Below, in pieces: positions 48,616 through 56,288 of a DNA stretch of 64,000 nt (position 1 is its first letter; every line of letters begins with the position of its first letter). The notes beneath the pieces are model-generated. The model made no database searches, had not been told where the DNA came from, and saw only the letters and a list, made by a program, of their open reading frames with translations. The translations under genes and the position numbers were made by a program. The stretch is from UBA5359 sp002410925 [NCBI: bacterium UBP13_UBA5359] (GTDB lineage: Bacteria > UBP13 > UBA5359), in NCBI GenBank assembly GCA_002410925.1, contig DHPR01000033.1, positions 431,364-495,363 on the forward strand, written 5' to 3'.

Positions 48616-49902
48616 ATGTTTGAATTCCTTATAGTAGATTGCCTTGGTATCATGTTCGGCCTTTCTCTTATCTGCATCATAATTGGAAATAAAAACCCAG
48701 ATGTCATTAGCACATGGTTTGAAAAAGGATTCCAACAAACACTTACTAGAGGCGAGATCCTTTTTATACACATTTGCTTAGGCTCCATCTCCTTCTTTAT
48801 CCTCTTTTTTAAGCTCGGGAACATCGGTAAGGTAATAGCTATAGTGATTTCAGCCGTAGTTATACCGCTATCATTAGCATTCAATAACAAAAAGAGAGCA
48901 AGAGTAGAACAAGAGCCATGCATCCCCCGTATCACTGGTGACAATGTAATCGCCACCGATAAAGAAGCCATTGAGGCATACCTGCAGACTGCTGCCGAAA
49001 AGGGTAAAGCAGTCACGGTTCTATATTACGGAGGCAGCCAGCCCGGAACAAAACGACAACTAATTCCTACAACAGTAGTTAACCACTGGAGAATCCATGC
49101 CCGGGATTTAGCATCTGATATGGAGAAAACTTTCTTGATCGAGAGAATGCAAATTGTAACCGAAGATTACCCAGCGCCCGAGTATATTGCAGAGCCTGAG
49201 AACACAGGCAAAGCTGAAAATAATCTGAGATCATATTTTAAAATTCAAGGTACCGGCCGGGACACCGGGCGAAAGCGTAAACATGTTTACACTGCATGGA
49301 ACGAAGAACATGCTAGAGCTCTGGCTGATGCTGACGGCACAATAGTTGATAGCATTACTCAAATACCTCATGATCCGCCTACAGAACGTCAACTTGCCTA
49401 CGCCAGGCATCTCCGCATTAAAATACCGGAAGACGCCATAAAGGAAGAAGTAACGGATCTGATATCTGTCCATGAGGATAAAGACGAACCTTCATCGGAG
49501 ATAGAAAGGTCTTACGCGAAAAAACATGAAGCAAGATTTACCAGATTCACCGGTAAAAAATGGATTTATAATAATATTTTTTATGCTCTCTGCAGAGAAG
49601 GAAAAGAGCAGGATCTCGTTTCCTGGTTTGCATATCATGTGTGTATAGATATCGTGGGCCGCAAGAAAGAGAATCCCATTGATAACCCGGACCACCCCAC
49701 AATCAGAGAGATTGCATCAGTGTTATCAGCAGATCCTTCCGTTATAAAATCGATTTGCCGGTATTCCGGGGAAGATATTATTCGGTTTGGAGAATGGACT
49801 GATCGCGAAGGACGGACTCATACTGGAGGCAGCAGGAAGACTATTGCATATAAAACGATAGCCGAAGCACTTAAGGAAAGACTAAACAAAGTATACGCCT
49901 GA
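48616..49902 (+). CDS. Membrane-anchored protein with WYL-like domain and C-terminal DNA-interaction-like module
   Basis: This 428-residue protein starts with two membrane helices (about 1-25 and 50-90). Residues about 125-190 look like a WYL domain (AVTVLYYGGSQPGTKRQLIPTTVVNHWRIHARDL ... FLIERMQIV). A segment then reads TERQLAYARHLRIKIPEDAIKEEVTDLI, a module seen in many nucleic-acid-acting proteins. The last part is unassigned. It lies ten bases after the repressor gene and before the integrase, thus in the lysogeny transcript. Possible role: immunity, superinfection exclusion or signal-dependent control. Confidence 0.6.
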   Translation: MFEFLIVDCLGIMFGLSLICIIIGNKNPDVISTWFEKGFQQTLTRGEILFIHICLGSISFFILFFKLGNIGKVIAIVISAVVIPLSLAFNNKKRARVEQEPCIPRITGDNVIATDKEAIEAYLQTAAEKGKAVTVLYYGGSQPGTKRQLIPTTVVNHWRIHARDLASDMEKTFLIERMQIVTEDYPAPEYIAEPENTGKAENNLRSYFKIQGTGRDTGRKRKHVYTAWNEEHARALADADGTIVDSITQIPHDPPTERQLAYARHLRIKIPEDAIKEEVTDLISVHEDKDEPSSEIERSYAKKHEARFTRFTGKKWIYNNIFYALCREGKEQDLVSWFAYHVCIDIVGRKKENPIDNPDHPTIREIASVLSADPSVIKSICRYSGEDIIRFGEWTDREGRTHTGGSRKTIAYKTIAEALKERLNKVYA

Positions 49903-49941
49903 AAATGATCGTCTACGTATACCGAAGGACAGAAGATACCT

Positions 49942-51135
49942 ATGAGACGCAGAGACAATAACGAAGGCGGCCTGACCTATGATGACACTAGGAAACGATG
50001 GGTAATCACCGCAACAACACTCGACGGCCGCCGTATATATAAATACCGTAAAGACCGCGACAAGAAGGATCGTGATACAGCTAAGGAGATCCTGCGCCAG
50101 CTCCTCGATGCCGTCAACGCCAACGACACCTCCTCCGGACAAACGCTCCAGGAGTATATAAACTATTGGTTCAGTGAGATTGCATCAAAGAAGCTGCGTC
50201 CATTGACGCTACAGCGCTATAAAGGCGTAATTGAGATATACATTCTGCCGGCACTGGGCGATTTGCTGATCGATAAGGTCACACCGGATCAGGTCCAGAC
50301 CATGCTCAATAATATAGACCAGGCTCCGGGAACTGTGCGCTATGTCCGCGCCGTCCTCTCCTCTGCCCTTGCAGAAGCCGTTAAACGGGGCAAGCTGGAC
50401 CGTAACGTCGCTCAGATGGTAACCGTGCCTCGTATCCCCTTCAAAGAGACCACATACCTTGATGTGAGGCAATCACGACGCTTCATAAGGGCAGCACGCA
50501 CCCATAGCCTGGACGCACTCTTCTGCCTTGGTATTGGCGTAGGGCTGCGCTTGGGCGAAGCCCTGGGCCTGCGCTGGTGTGATGTGGATTTCCGATCCGG
50601 CACCATCAAGGTCGTGCAGACACTACAGAACATCGGCAATGAACGCGTCATCGGAGAAACAAAAACAGGCCGCAGCCGGCGCACTCTTCCTCTACCAAAG
50701 TTCTGTAAAGAGGCGCTTCAACGTCGCCGCGATAGCCTGGCTGTAAAGCCCGCAGATGATGACCTTGTGTTCCTGACCTCTGCCGGCACGTCATACAACG
50801 CCAACAACGTCCTGCGCGCGCTCAGGAGCGTTTTAAAGACCGCTAAGCTTCCCAAGATACGTTTCCACGATTTACGGCATTCCTGCGCCTCTCTGCTGCT
50901 TGCACTGGGTGAGAGCCAGCGGCTGATAATGGCTATACTCGGCCACAGCAGCATCGGTGTTTCCATGAATACTTACAGCCATGTTATGCCGGCATTAGAG
51001 AACGAGGCCATGAATAAACTGCATGATACACTAAGCAAAGAGCCGCTAAAATGCAGGCTTTTAAAGCGAACTGTTGTCCTAACTGTTGTCCCAAAACAAA
51101 AAACGGGCTCCGGTAAAACTCCGGAACCCGCATAA
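49942..51135 (+). CDS. Tyrosine integrase
   Basis: This 397-residue protein has an N-terminal arm-binding part (LTYDDTRKRWVITATTLDG), a SAM-like core-binding domain (TLQEYINYWFSEIASKKLRP) and the catalytic domain. Catalytic Arg is in GVGLRLGEALGLRW, HxxR in FHDLRHSCASLL, the GHSSI box and Tyr in MNTYSHV. It would recombine attP with the 3' end of tRNA-Thr. Its last 11 codons lie inside the attR repeat, and the arm-site pair lies in its coding end, so excision leaves the protein unchanged. Confidence 0.95.
   Translation: MRRRDNNEGGLTYDDTRKRWVITATTLDGRRIYKYRKDRDKKDRDTAKEILRQLLDAVNANDTSSGQTLQEYINYWFSEIASKKLRPLTLQRYKGVIEIYILPALGDLLIDKVTPDQVQTMLNNIDQAPGTVRYVRAVLSSALAEAVKRGKLDRNVAQMVTVPRIPFKETTYLDVRQSRRFIRAARTHSLDALFCLGIGVGLRLGEALGLRWCDVDFRSGTIKVVQTLQNIGNERVIGETKTGRSRRTLPLPKFCKEALQRRRDSLAVKPADDDLVFLTSAGTSYNANNVLRALRSVLKTAKLPKIRFHDLRHSCASLLLALGESQRLIMAILGHSSIGVSMNTYSHVMPALENEAMNKLHDTLSKEPLKCRLLKRTVVLTVVPKQKTGSGKTPEPA
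51072..51091. promoter_or_regulatory. Candidate integrase arm-type sites, right end
   Basis: TGTTGTCC at 51072 and 51084, spaced 12 bases, inside the end of int and 10 to 30 bases from the attR repeat. It matches the pair at 13400/13412 in sequence, spacing and direction. Confidence 0.65.
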
Positions 51136-51185
51136 ATACTGGAGCCGACGAGCGGGATTGAACCGCTGACCTACGCATTACGAGT
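51101..51185. repeat. attR: direct repeat copy with tRNA-Thr 3' half and terminator
   Basis: This copy restores the tRNA-Thr gene. It carries the terminator hairpin (about 51105-51129, with a U-rich run on the minus strand) that ends tRNA transcription and also the last codons of int on the other strand. It matches 13197-13281 at 80 of 85 positions. Confidence 0.9.
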
Positions 51186-51215
51186 GCGTCGCTCTACCAG
51201 CTGAGCTACGTCGGC
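51140..51215 (-). tRNA. tRNA-Thr (anticodon CGT), attachment site
   Basis: A 76-base cloverleaf: acceptor GCCGACG / CGTCGGC with encoded CCA, anticodon loop CTCGTAA with CGT, T-loop TTCAATC. The 5' 30 bases are host sequence; the rest is supplied by the prophage. Anticodon CGU reads ACG. Confidence 0.95.
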
Positions 51216-51308
51216 GAATCATTTTACGCTATCAGATTCTATCATTACAAAGCCGTCGATGTCAATTATTCGAATTATAAAATTATGACATTGCATATAT
51301 AAAATAAC

Positions 51309-51806
51309 TTACTGGTAATTGCTGATATGTATGGCAGCATAATACCTGGAAGCTATCTTTTTATCATTGGTCAGGAGCCTGGCTCCGCTCAATTCCGCTT
51401 CCGCCAGATAAACGGTCTTACTCATCTCCAGATCATCCGCCATAGCCATCTCCACTGCCCGGCAAGCGCTCTGGGCACGTAGAGGCATAATTATATGCAT
51501 ATCATACATAGTCTTCAAAGCAGCGGCTATATCCGTTCCGGTAAGCCCGCCATGTTTTTGCAGAAGATCGGCCAGGTGAAAAAGAATGCAATCCGGCACA
51601 GTCAAAGAGATATGGCCTCTGACATAATCCTCTCTTATCTTGAGAGCGGCTTCAGATGCCTCGTCACGAATAAACCAACGAGAAATCACGCTGGGATCCA
51701 GTATGTATATCGGCTTGATGAGGTAAATATAGCCTGGAGAATATTCTCCATTCTCCTTTGAGGCATTCTCACACAGAATATAATGCAGTAGCGCATCTTT
51801 GCTCAT
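51309..51806 (-). CDS. PIN-domain toxin (VapC-like)
   Basis: This protein of about 165 residues has a PIN fold from about residue 30. The first acidic residue is in YILDPSVISRWFIRDE, a second Glu in DEASEAALKIREDY, and the third and fourth acidic sites near AEAELSGARLLTNDKKIAS. VapC-type PIN proteins are RNases, commonly acting on tRNA. The N-terminal 30 residues are an extension not usual in VapC. The ATG follows GAGGAGG. The antitoxin gene lies directly upstream, 22 bases away. Confidence 0.8.
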   Translation of the reverse strand: MSKDALLHYILCENASKENGEYSPGYIYLIKPIYILDPSVISRWFIRDEASEAALKIREDYVRGHISLTVPDCILFHLADLLQKHGGLTGTDIAAALKTMYDMHIIMPLRAQSACRAVEMAMADDLEMSKTVYLAEAELSGARLLTNDKKIASRYYAAIHISNYQ

Positions 51807-51828
51807 GCGTATTACCTCCTCATCGCCC

Positions 51829-52053
51829 TTAGGCGATATATTCTGCCAGGCGCTCGGCCAAAGTGTCCTGCTCTGTGACAGCATCTTTCAAAGCCTGTAT
51901 TCTCTCTTCCACCTTCTCCTCTAAATGCAGATAACGAGCATACAGCTCTACCGAGCGGCGAATATACTCTGACCTGGTCAGGCCGTGCCGACGGGCATCT
52001 TCATCAAGGCGAACGATAACTTCATCAGGTAAAGAAACGTTTATTTTTGCCAT
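51829..52053 (-). CDS. Ribbon-helix-helix antitoxin
   Basis: This protein of about 74 residues begins AKINVSLPDEVIVRLDEDARRHGLTRSEYIRRSVELY, a classic RHH/CopG-like DNA-binding domain, with a helical C-terminus (EEKVEERIQALKDAVTEQD) that would bind the toxin. The ATG is six bases after GGGAGGTG. Antitoxin before toxin in one operon implies autoregulation. Confidence 0.88.
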   Translation of the reverse strand: MAKINVSLPDEVIVRLDEDARRHGLTRSEYIRRSVELYARYLHLEEKVEERIQALKDAVTEQDTLAERLAEYIA

Positions 52054-52436
52054 ATCAACACCTCCCATAGCAGAATAGCAAACGTTTGTTCTTTTGTCAA
52101 GCTCTTAAGAGGTAAAAATTTAACCCTGTTAATACCCCCTCGCCCATATAGTAAGCCTTCAGCTAAGAATATTCGAAGATCTTATGCCGGCAAGCGTAAA
52201 AACGATCCGGTGATAGTATTATAAAATACCAGGCCGAACATAAATTCTCTGTCTTTTAAATAATATTGCACAGGGCGGAAAGGATATCCGCCATACTCGA
52301 CATGAAAGCCCGTGCGGTTGCCGGTCTCTCCAATAGGTTTTTGGATAGTTCTGCTCTAACTTCTGCTCTAACTGCTACCAAAAAGAAAATGCGGCTCAAG
52401 CGTAAGTCTTGAAAGCCGCATCACCACTTAAAAAAA
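52054..52436. other. Gene-free stretch between the antitoxin and tRNA-Phe
   Basis: About 380 bases without a convincing gene. It should hold the toxin-antitoxin promoter near 52070-52110 (GTTCTTTTGTCAAG region) and, at its right end, the tRNA-Phe terminator. I see nothing else. Confidence 0.6.
52388..52422 (-). terminator. Terminator of tRNA-Phe
   Basis: The stem ATGCGGCTTTCAAG / CTTGAGCCGCAT is followed on the minus strand by UUUUCUUUUUGG. It lies 15 bases downstream of the tRNA 3' end. Confidence 0.85.
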
Positions 52437-52512
<76 letters not shown>

Positions 52513-52594
52513 ACACCCTCCCGTTTCAAAGGAAGCTTGATTATTTTAGCATCGGCATAGGCTTATGTCAATGCAAATCAGAAAAATCGGATTA

Positions 52595-52638
52595 CCTGCA
52601 GGCAAGACGCATAGTTATACTTTATCCTTGCCTGCAGG
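52595..52638 (-). terminator. Hairpin downstream of the GH4 gene
   Basis: A 12-pair perfect stem (CCTGCAGGCAAG / CTTGCCTGCAGG) with a 20-base loop starts 12 bases after the stop at 52650. A short U-rich stretch (GATTTTTC) follows on the minus strand. Confidence 0.6.
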
Positions 52639-52649
52639 CACATGCTTAA

Positions 52650-53990
52650 TTAGATTCTTATAGAAACTTTTGCCGGCTTGAACTGTGTCAGCCAATCAGC
52701 ATTGGCGGTAAACATCTTATCCACCATCTCTCTGATCTCAGCCAGGCTGAGCACAGCGGAGGTCAGCGGATCAAAATATATCGCCTGATAGATCATTTCT
52801 CTGTCTCCTGCCAGGCTTCCTTCTACCGCCAATTCTTCACATCTGGCGCTGATATTGTTCATCAAGGCCAGTTGCGGCGGCAATTTCCCAACATGTAAGG
52901 GATTCAGCCCCCGGCGTGAAGCCAGAACCGGAACCTCCACGCAGCAGCCTTCAGGCAGATTGTCTATCAGGCCGAAATTACGTACGTTGCCGTTAAACTC
53001 ATACAGGGTGCCATCGCCTATAACGGCATTGAAAATACTGGAAGCATACTCATGTCCTCTCTCCAAATCAATCGGCTTGTCCAGTTCTTCTTTGATATTA
53101 TCCCGCCAGGTGTTAGCTGTTTCCATGTAATAATCTCGGATATAAGCGTAAACCCCGGGGTTCCATCCCGTACCATGCGTGCAATATTTCTCTATCAGGT
53201 CGGGGCGTTTCCTGAACCAGGCATTGTATTCGGAGTTGTGCCCACTGGATTCGGTAACATAGTAGCCCAAATGAATGAACATTTCATTGCGAACCTGTTC
53301 TTCGTTATATATCTCAGTTTTTTTGACCGCCTCCCTGAGCAGAGGATAAGCATCCTGGCCGTTCCATTTGTAATCAAGATACCAGGCCTGATGATTTATA
53401 CCGGCACAAAGATAGGTTACCTCTTCCATAGGTGCGCCTATCCATTTGGCAAGCATTTCAGCCGTCCCCTGTACACTGTGGCAAAGCCCGCTGATAGTCA
53501 ATTCCGGGAATTTATCCTGCATGGCCCGACAGAGCATGGCCATAGGATTGGTGTAATTAAGAAAGACGGCTTGCGGGCAATAGCGTTCTATATCTTTACA
53601 GATATCCAGCATCACCGGAATAGTGCGCAATGCTCTAAAAATGCCGGCCGGCCCTCTGGTATCCCCTACGTTGATATCCACGCCATATTCTTTAGGAATC
53701 TCCACATCTTTACGGAAGACGTCCACTCCGCCCTGCAAAATGGTGCAGATTACACCATCAGCTCCGGTAAGAGCTTCAACCCTGTCCATGGTTGCCTCCA
53801 CTCGGGCGGAATAATTGCCGGCCGTCACTATCTTATCTACCGCCGCCTTAATAAAAGAGAGCCGTTCGGCATCTATATCCATAAGGGTGATAACGGCATC
53901 AGAAAAAGCAGGATAGGTCAATATATCTTTGATCAGCCGTCTGGTAAATCCAAAGCTTCCTGCTCCTACAAAGGCTATTTTTTTCGGCAT
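52650..53990 (-). CDS. melA: GH4 family alpha-galactosidase (MelA-like)
   Basis: This 446-residue protein has an N-terminal NAD-binding motif ([15 protein letters not shown]). Further GH4 signatures are [28 protein letters not shown] and [15 protein letters not shown], which supply Cys and His ligands of the Mn2+ site, and the C-terminal [23 protein letters not shown]4 enzymes use NAD and Mn in a redox-elimination mechanism. The CHSVQGT motif is closest to MelA alpha-galactosidases, but alpha-glucosidase or glucuronidase activity cannot be excluded. A divergent AraC regulator lies 123 bases away. Confidence 0.88.
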   Translation of the reverse strand: MPKKIAFVGAGSFGFTRRLIKDILTYPAFSDAVITLMDIDAERLSFIKAAVDKIVTAGNYSARVEATMDRVEALTGADGVICTILQGGVDVFRKDVEIPKEYGVDINVGDTRGPAGIFRALRTIPVMLDICKDIERYCPQAVFLNYTNPMAMLCRAMQDKFPELTISGLCHSVQGTAEMLAKWIGAPMEEVTYLCAGINHQAWYLDYKWNGQDAYPLLREAVKKTEIYNEEQVRNEMFIHLGYYVTESSGHNSEYNAWFRKRPDLIEKYCTHGTGWNPGVYAYIRDYYMETANTWRDNIKEELDKPIDLERGHEYASSIFNAVIGDGTLYEFNGNVRNFGLIDNLPEGCCVEVPVLASRRGLNPLHVGKLPPQLALMNNISARCEELAVEGSLAGDREMIYQAIYFDPLTSAVLSLAEIREMVDKMFTANADWLTQFKPAKVSIRI

Positions 53991-54113
53991 GTCTATCTTC
54001 CTCTCTTAATTTGCCATTTTACGTGCAATTATTAATGTTCTGCCTGTATTATATCAGATTGCATATCTTTAAAATATTCCATTATGTTGGCTCTTTATGG
54101 TAAAATGTGACTT

Positions 54114-54995
54114 ATGCATACTATTAAAAGCGCCGGCAACACACCGGGTAAGAGTCGTATATACAGAAGCATTGATCTTCATTTTCTCTTTTGCGGTATG
54201 GAGGCATGTGCTCCATCGCACTCCTTTGGTCCTGCAGTCAGGGGTAATTATCTTATCCATCTGATCATAAGCGGCAAAGGAAGATTCCGCCTTGGTGATC
54301 AGACATGGGAACTCCACCAGGGAGAAGGCTTTTTAATATATCCGGATGTCTTGACTTATTATGAGGCTGACGCTGCCGATCCCTGGACATATGCCTGGCT
54401 TGGCTTTGGCGGTATCATGGCAGCCGATTATCTGGCAGCTGCAGGATTGTCAAAAGAGCAGCCTATCGTTAATTTTGATACAAAGAGCCGAACACTTCAG
54501 CTTCTGCTGCAGATGCAGGGCGCCACGGCTATTAAACAGAGTGATATCCTCCATTTACAGGGTTTGCTCAATCTCTTCATTTCATCGTTAATGGATGAAG
54601 CGCCACAGGCACCCAGAGAGCAAAGTGGAAAAGGCAAAGAACGCCTTTACGTGGATTGGGCTAGAAACTTTATTGAGGCCAACTACTATAAGCGCTTGAG
54701 AATCGCCGATATTGCCGCTCAGGCCGGGCTGAACCGCAGTTATTTCTGTCGTATCTTCAAGGAGGACACGGGGCTCCCCCCTATGTCATACCTGCTGAGC
54801 GTACGCATGCGCAGAGCCGCCAATCTGCTCAAAAACACTGAATTAACTGTGAACGAAGTAGCTGTATCGGTAGGATATGGCGATCAATTGGTCTTCTCCA
54901 AGGCCTTTCGTAAGTTTTACGGCTGCTCCCCTCTGGCTTACCGAGCCGGCCCTTTCAGGATTAACACCCAGGACAGCTGCTGCTACTCGGATTGA
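54114..54995 (+). CDS. AraC-family transcriptional regulator
   Basis: This 293-residue protein has a cupin-like sugar-binding N-terminus (LIISGKGRFRLGDQTWELHQGEGFLIYP) and two C-terminal HTH motifs (RIADIAAQAGLNRSYFCRIFKEDTG and TVNEVAVSVGYGDQLVFSKAFRKFYGCSP). It is of the MelR/RafR/MsmR type and divergent from the GH4 gene, so it probably activates that gene in the presence of an alpha-galactoside. Its last four codons overlap the end of holA on the opposite strand. Confidence 0.92.
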   Translation: MHTIKSAGNTPGKSRIYRSIDLHFLFCGMEACAPSHSFGPAVRGNYLIHLIISGKGRFRLGDQTWELHQGEGFLIYPDVLTYYEADAADPWTYAWLGFGGIMAADYLAAAGLSKEQPIVNFDTKSRTLQLLLQMQGATAIKQSDILHLQGLLNLFISSLMDEAPQAPREQSGKGKERLYVDWARNFIEANYYKRLRIADIAAQAGLNRSYFCRIFKEDTGLPPMSYLLSVRMRRAANLLKNTELTVNEVAVSVGYGDQLVFSKAFRKFYGCSPLAYRAGPFRINTQDSCCYSD

Positions 54996-56071
54996 AGGCT
55001 TACCAGAAGAAGTTCGACAGAAGAACGCTCATCGATAACGGTGCCGGATTTCAGATCTCTATCCAGTTGATGAAGCTTTACCAGCGCCTGTGCAGCTCGT
55101 TGCAAGCCGTAGTGTGCGGCCTGCAAAGTTATTTTGCGCTGGACAAAGGGATGCTGCGCGGCCAGCGATATTTTTTTATCCTCGGGCAAAAACCTGCCCT
55201 TCTCTTCTCCTTTCAAGGCTGCTCCCTGCAACAGAAAGCGAAAATGCCTGGCCAACATGGTAACGATATAGATAGCCTTGCCGCTATCCGGTATGGTCAG
55301 CATCTCCCATAGGCGTGAAAAGATCTTCAATGCCTGCGCTCGTTTTCCTTGTCCCAGGCCATCTATCATCTCAAAGATATCGGCTTCAGCGTTATAACAG
55401 CCGATAGCAACGATATCCGCTGGTTTTATCTCCTCTTTTGCACCGACATAGGCTATTGCTTTGTCGGCTTCGGAGAAGAGCAGCCCGGCGCTACCTCCGG
55501 CCATATCAATAAGCATTTGAGCAGCAGACCGGCTGAAACGCTTGTCGGCACGTCGTCCGCGTTCACCTATCAGCCGCAGCAGGCGCTCTGTTTCCTGTGC
55601 ATCATGACCGTATTTCTTGCCGCTGGCAAAGGTAAGATTAATGTAAACTCCCCTCTCTTCCACCAGGCGAGCCAGAGCTGCCCTGAGCGCAGGGGTACGT
55701 CCGCCTTGTTCCTCTTCCCTATCATAAGTGAAGAGGATGACTATAACGGTGGCCGGATCGGGGCACTCTAAATATTGCTTCAGAAGCTTGATATCGGCAT
55801 CACTGACAGCTTGCGGTGAGCGCAACAACAGTACCTGTCCCCCGCCAAAGAGTGACAGCGTAGAGGCTTCGTCCAAAGCATCGGCCAGCCCGGACACGCT
55901 CAGATCCAAGCTTTTTATATCCTTGAGCCCCGCATCCGAGCTGATGACACGGGATGCAATCATGCGCAACAATCCCTCATAAGGAAAATCTCCGGGGCCG
56001 GCCAACAAATATATGGGCATTACTGCCTCCCTTTTAAGAAAGGCAACCGCATTATAAGCATCAATCTTCAT
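54983..56071 (-). CDS. holA: DNA polymerase III delta subunit (clamp loader)
   Basis: This protein of about 362 residues has YLLAGPGDFPYEGLLRMI (a Walker-like site), the middle AAA+ domain and the C-terminal collar region (IYIVTMLARHFRFLLQGAAL and LHQLDRDLKSGTV), which is the most recognisable HolA segment. The start is the ATG at 56071, inside the end of the DUF3006 gene; translation is coupled. It follows the common Firmicutes order comEA-comEC-holA. Confidence 0.92.
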   Translation of the reverse strand: MKIDAYNAVAFLKREAVMPIYLLAGPGDFPYEGLLRMIASRVISSDAGLKDIKSLDLSVSGLADALDEASTLSLFGGGQVLLLRSPQAVSDADIKLLKQYLECPDPATVIVILFTYDREEEQGGRTPALRAALARLVEERGVYINLTFASGKKYGHDAQETERLLRLIGERGRRADKRFSRSAAQMLIDMAGGSAGLLFSEADKAIAYVGAKEEIKPADIVAIGCYNAEADIFEMIDGLGQGKRAQALKIFSRLWEMLTIPDSGKAIYIVTMLARHFRFLLQGAALKGEEKGRFLPEDKKISLAAQHPFVQRKITLQAAHYGLQRAAQALVKLHQLDRDLKSGTVIDERSSVELLLVSLQSE

Positions 56072-56288
56072 TTGATGCTCCCAACTCCTTGAGAAGCTCC
56101 TGCACATCCTTCTTCCGCCTGTATCCGGTAACTTTATCCAGCCTTAAAAGGCAATAAACGGCATCCCCTTCCTCTGCCTCGGGCAGAAGAGTGCAAGCCA
56201 TCGTTATTTCCGCACCTTTATTGGTGATGAGGATGACTTTATCGCTTTCAATACGATCTACTATGGCGATGATGCTCTTCCCTTTCAT
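56061..56288 (-). CDS. DUF3006 family protein
   Basis: This 75-residue protein reads AIVDRIESDKVILI, then AEEGDAVYCLLRLD and ending ELLKELGASNED. Short DUF3006 proteins with a D R. E.. .aVl and E GD.. pattern often lie next to comEC in Firmicutes. Role unknown; a link to DNA uptake is suggested only by the place. It overlaps the comEC stop by four bases and contains the holA start. Confidence 0.85.
   Translation of the reverse strand: MKGKSIIAIVDRIESDKVILITNKGAEITMACTLLPEAEEGDAVYCLLRLDKVTGYRRKKDVQELLKELGASNED

Larger units (their letters stand above)
13197..51185. mobile_element. Complete-looking prophage integrated at tRNA-Thr(CGT), lambda-type head and contractile P2-type tail
   Basis: The element is bounded by an 85-base imperfect direct repeat (13197-13281 and 51101-51185) that covers the 3' part of the tRNA-Thr gene and its terminator. 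It holds integrase, repressor, replication, packaging, head, tail and lysis modules in a continuous order with no obvious broken gene. The head genes are of the lambda type (Nu1/A/B/C/D/E) and the tail genes of the P2/Mu contractile type. That points to a temperate myophage that may still be active. Confidence 0.93.
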
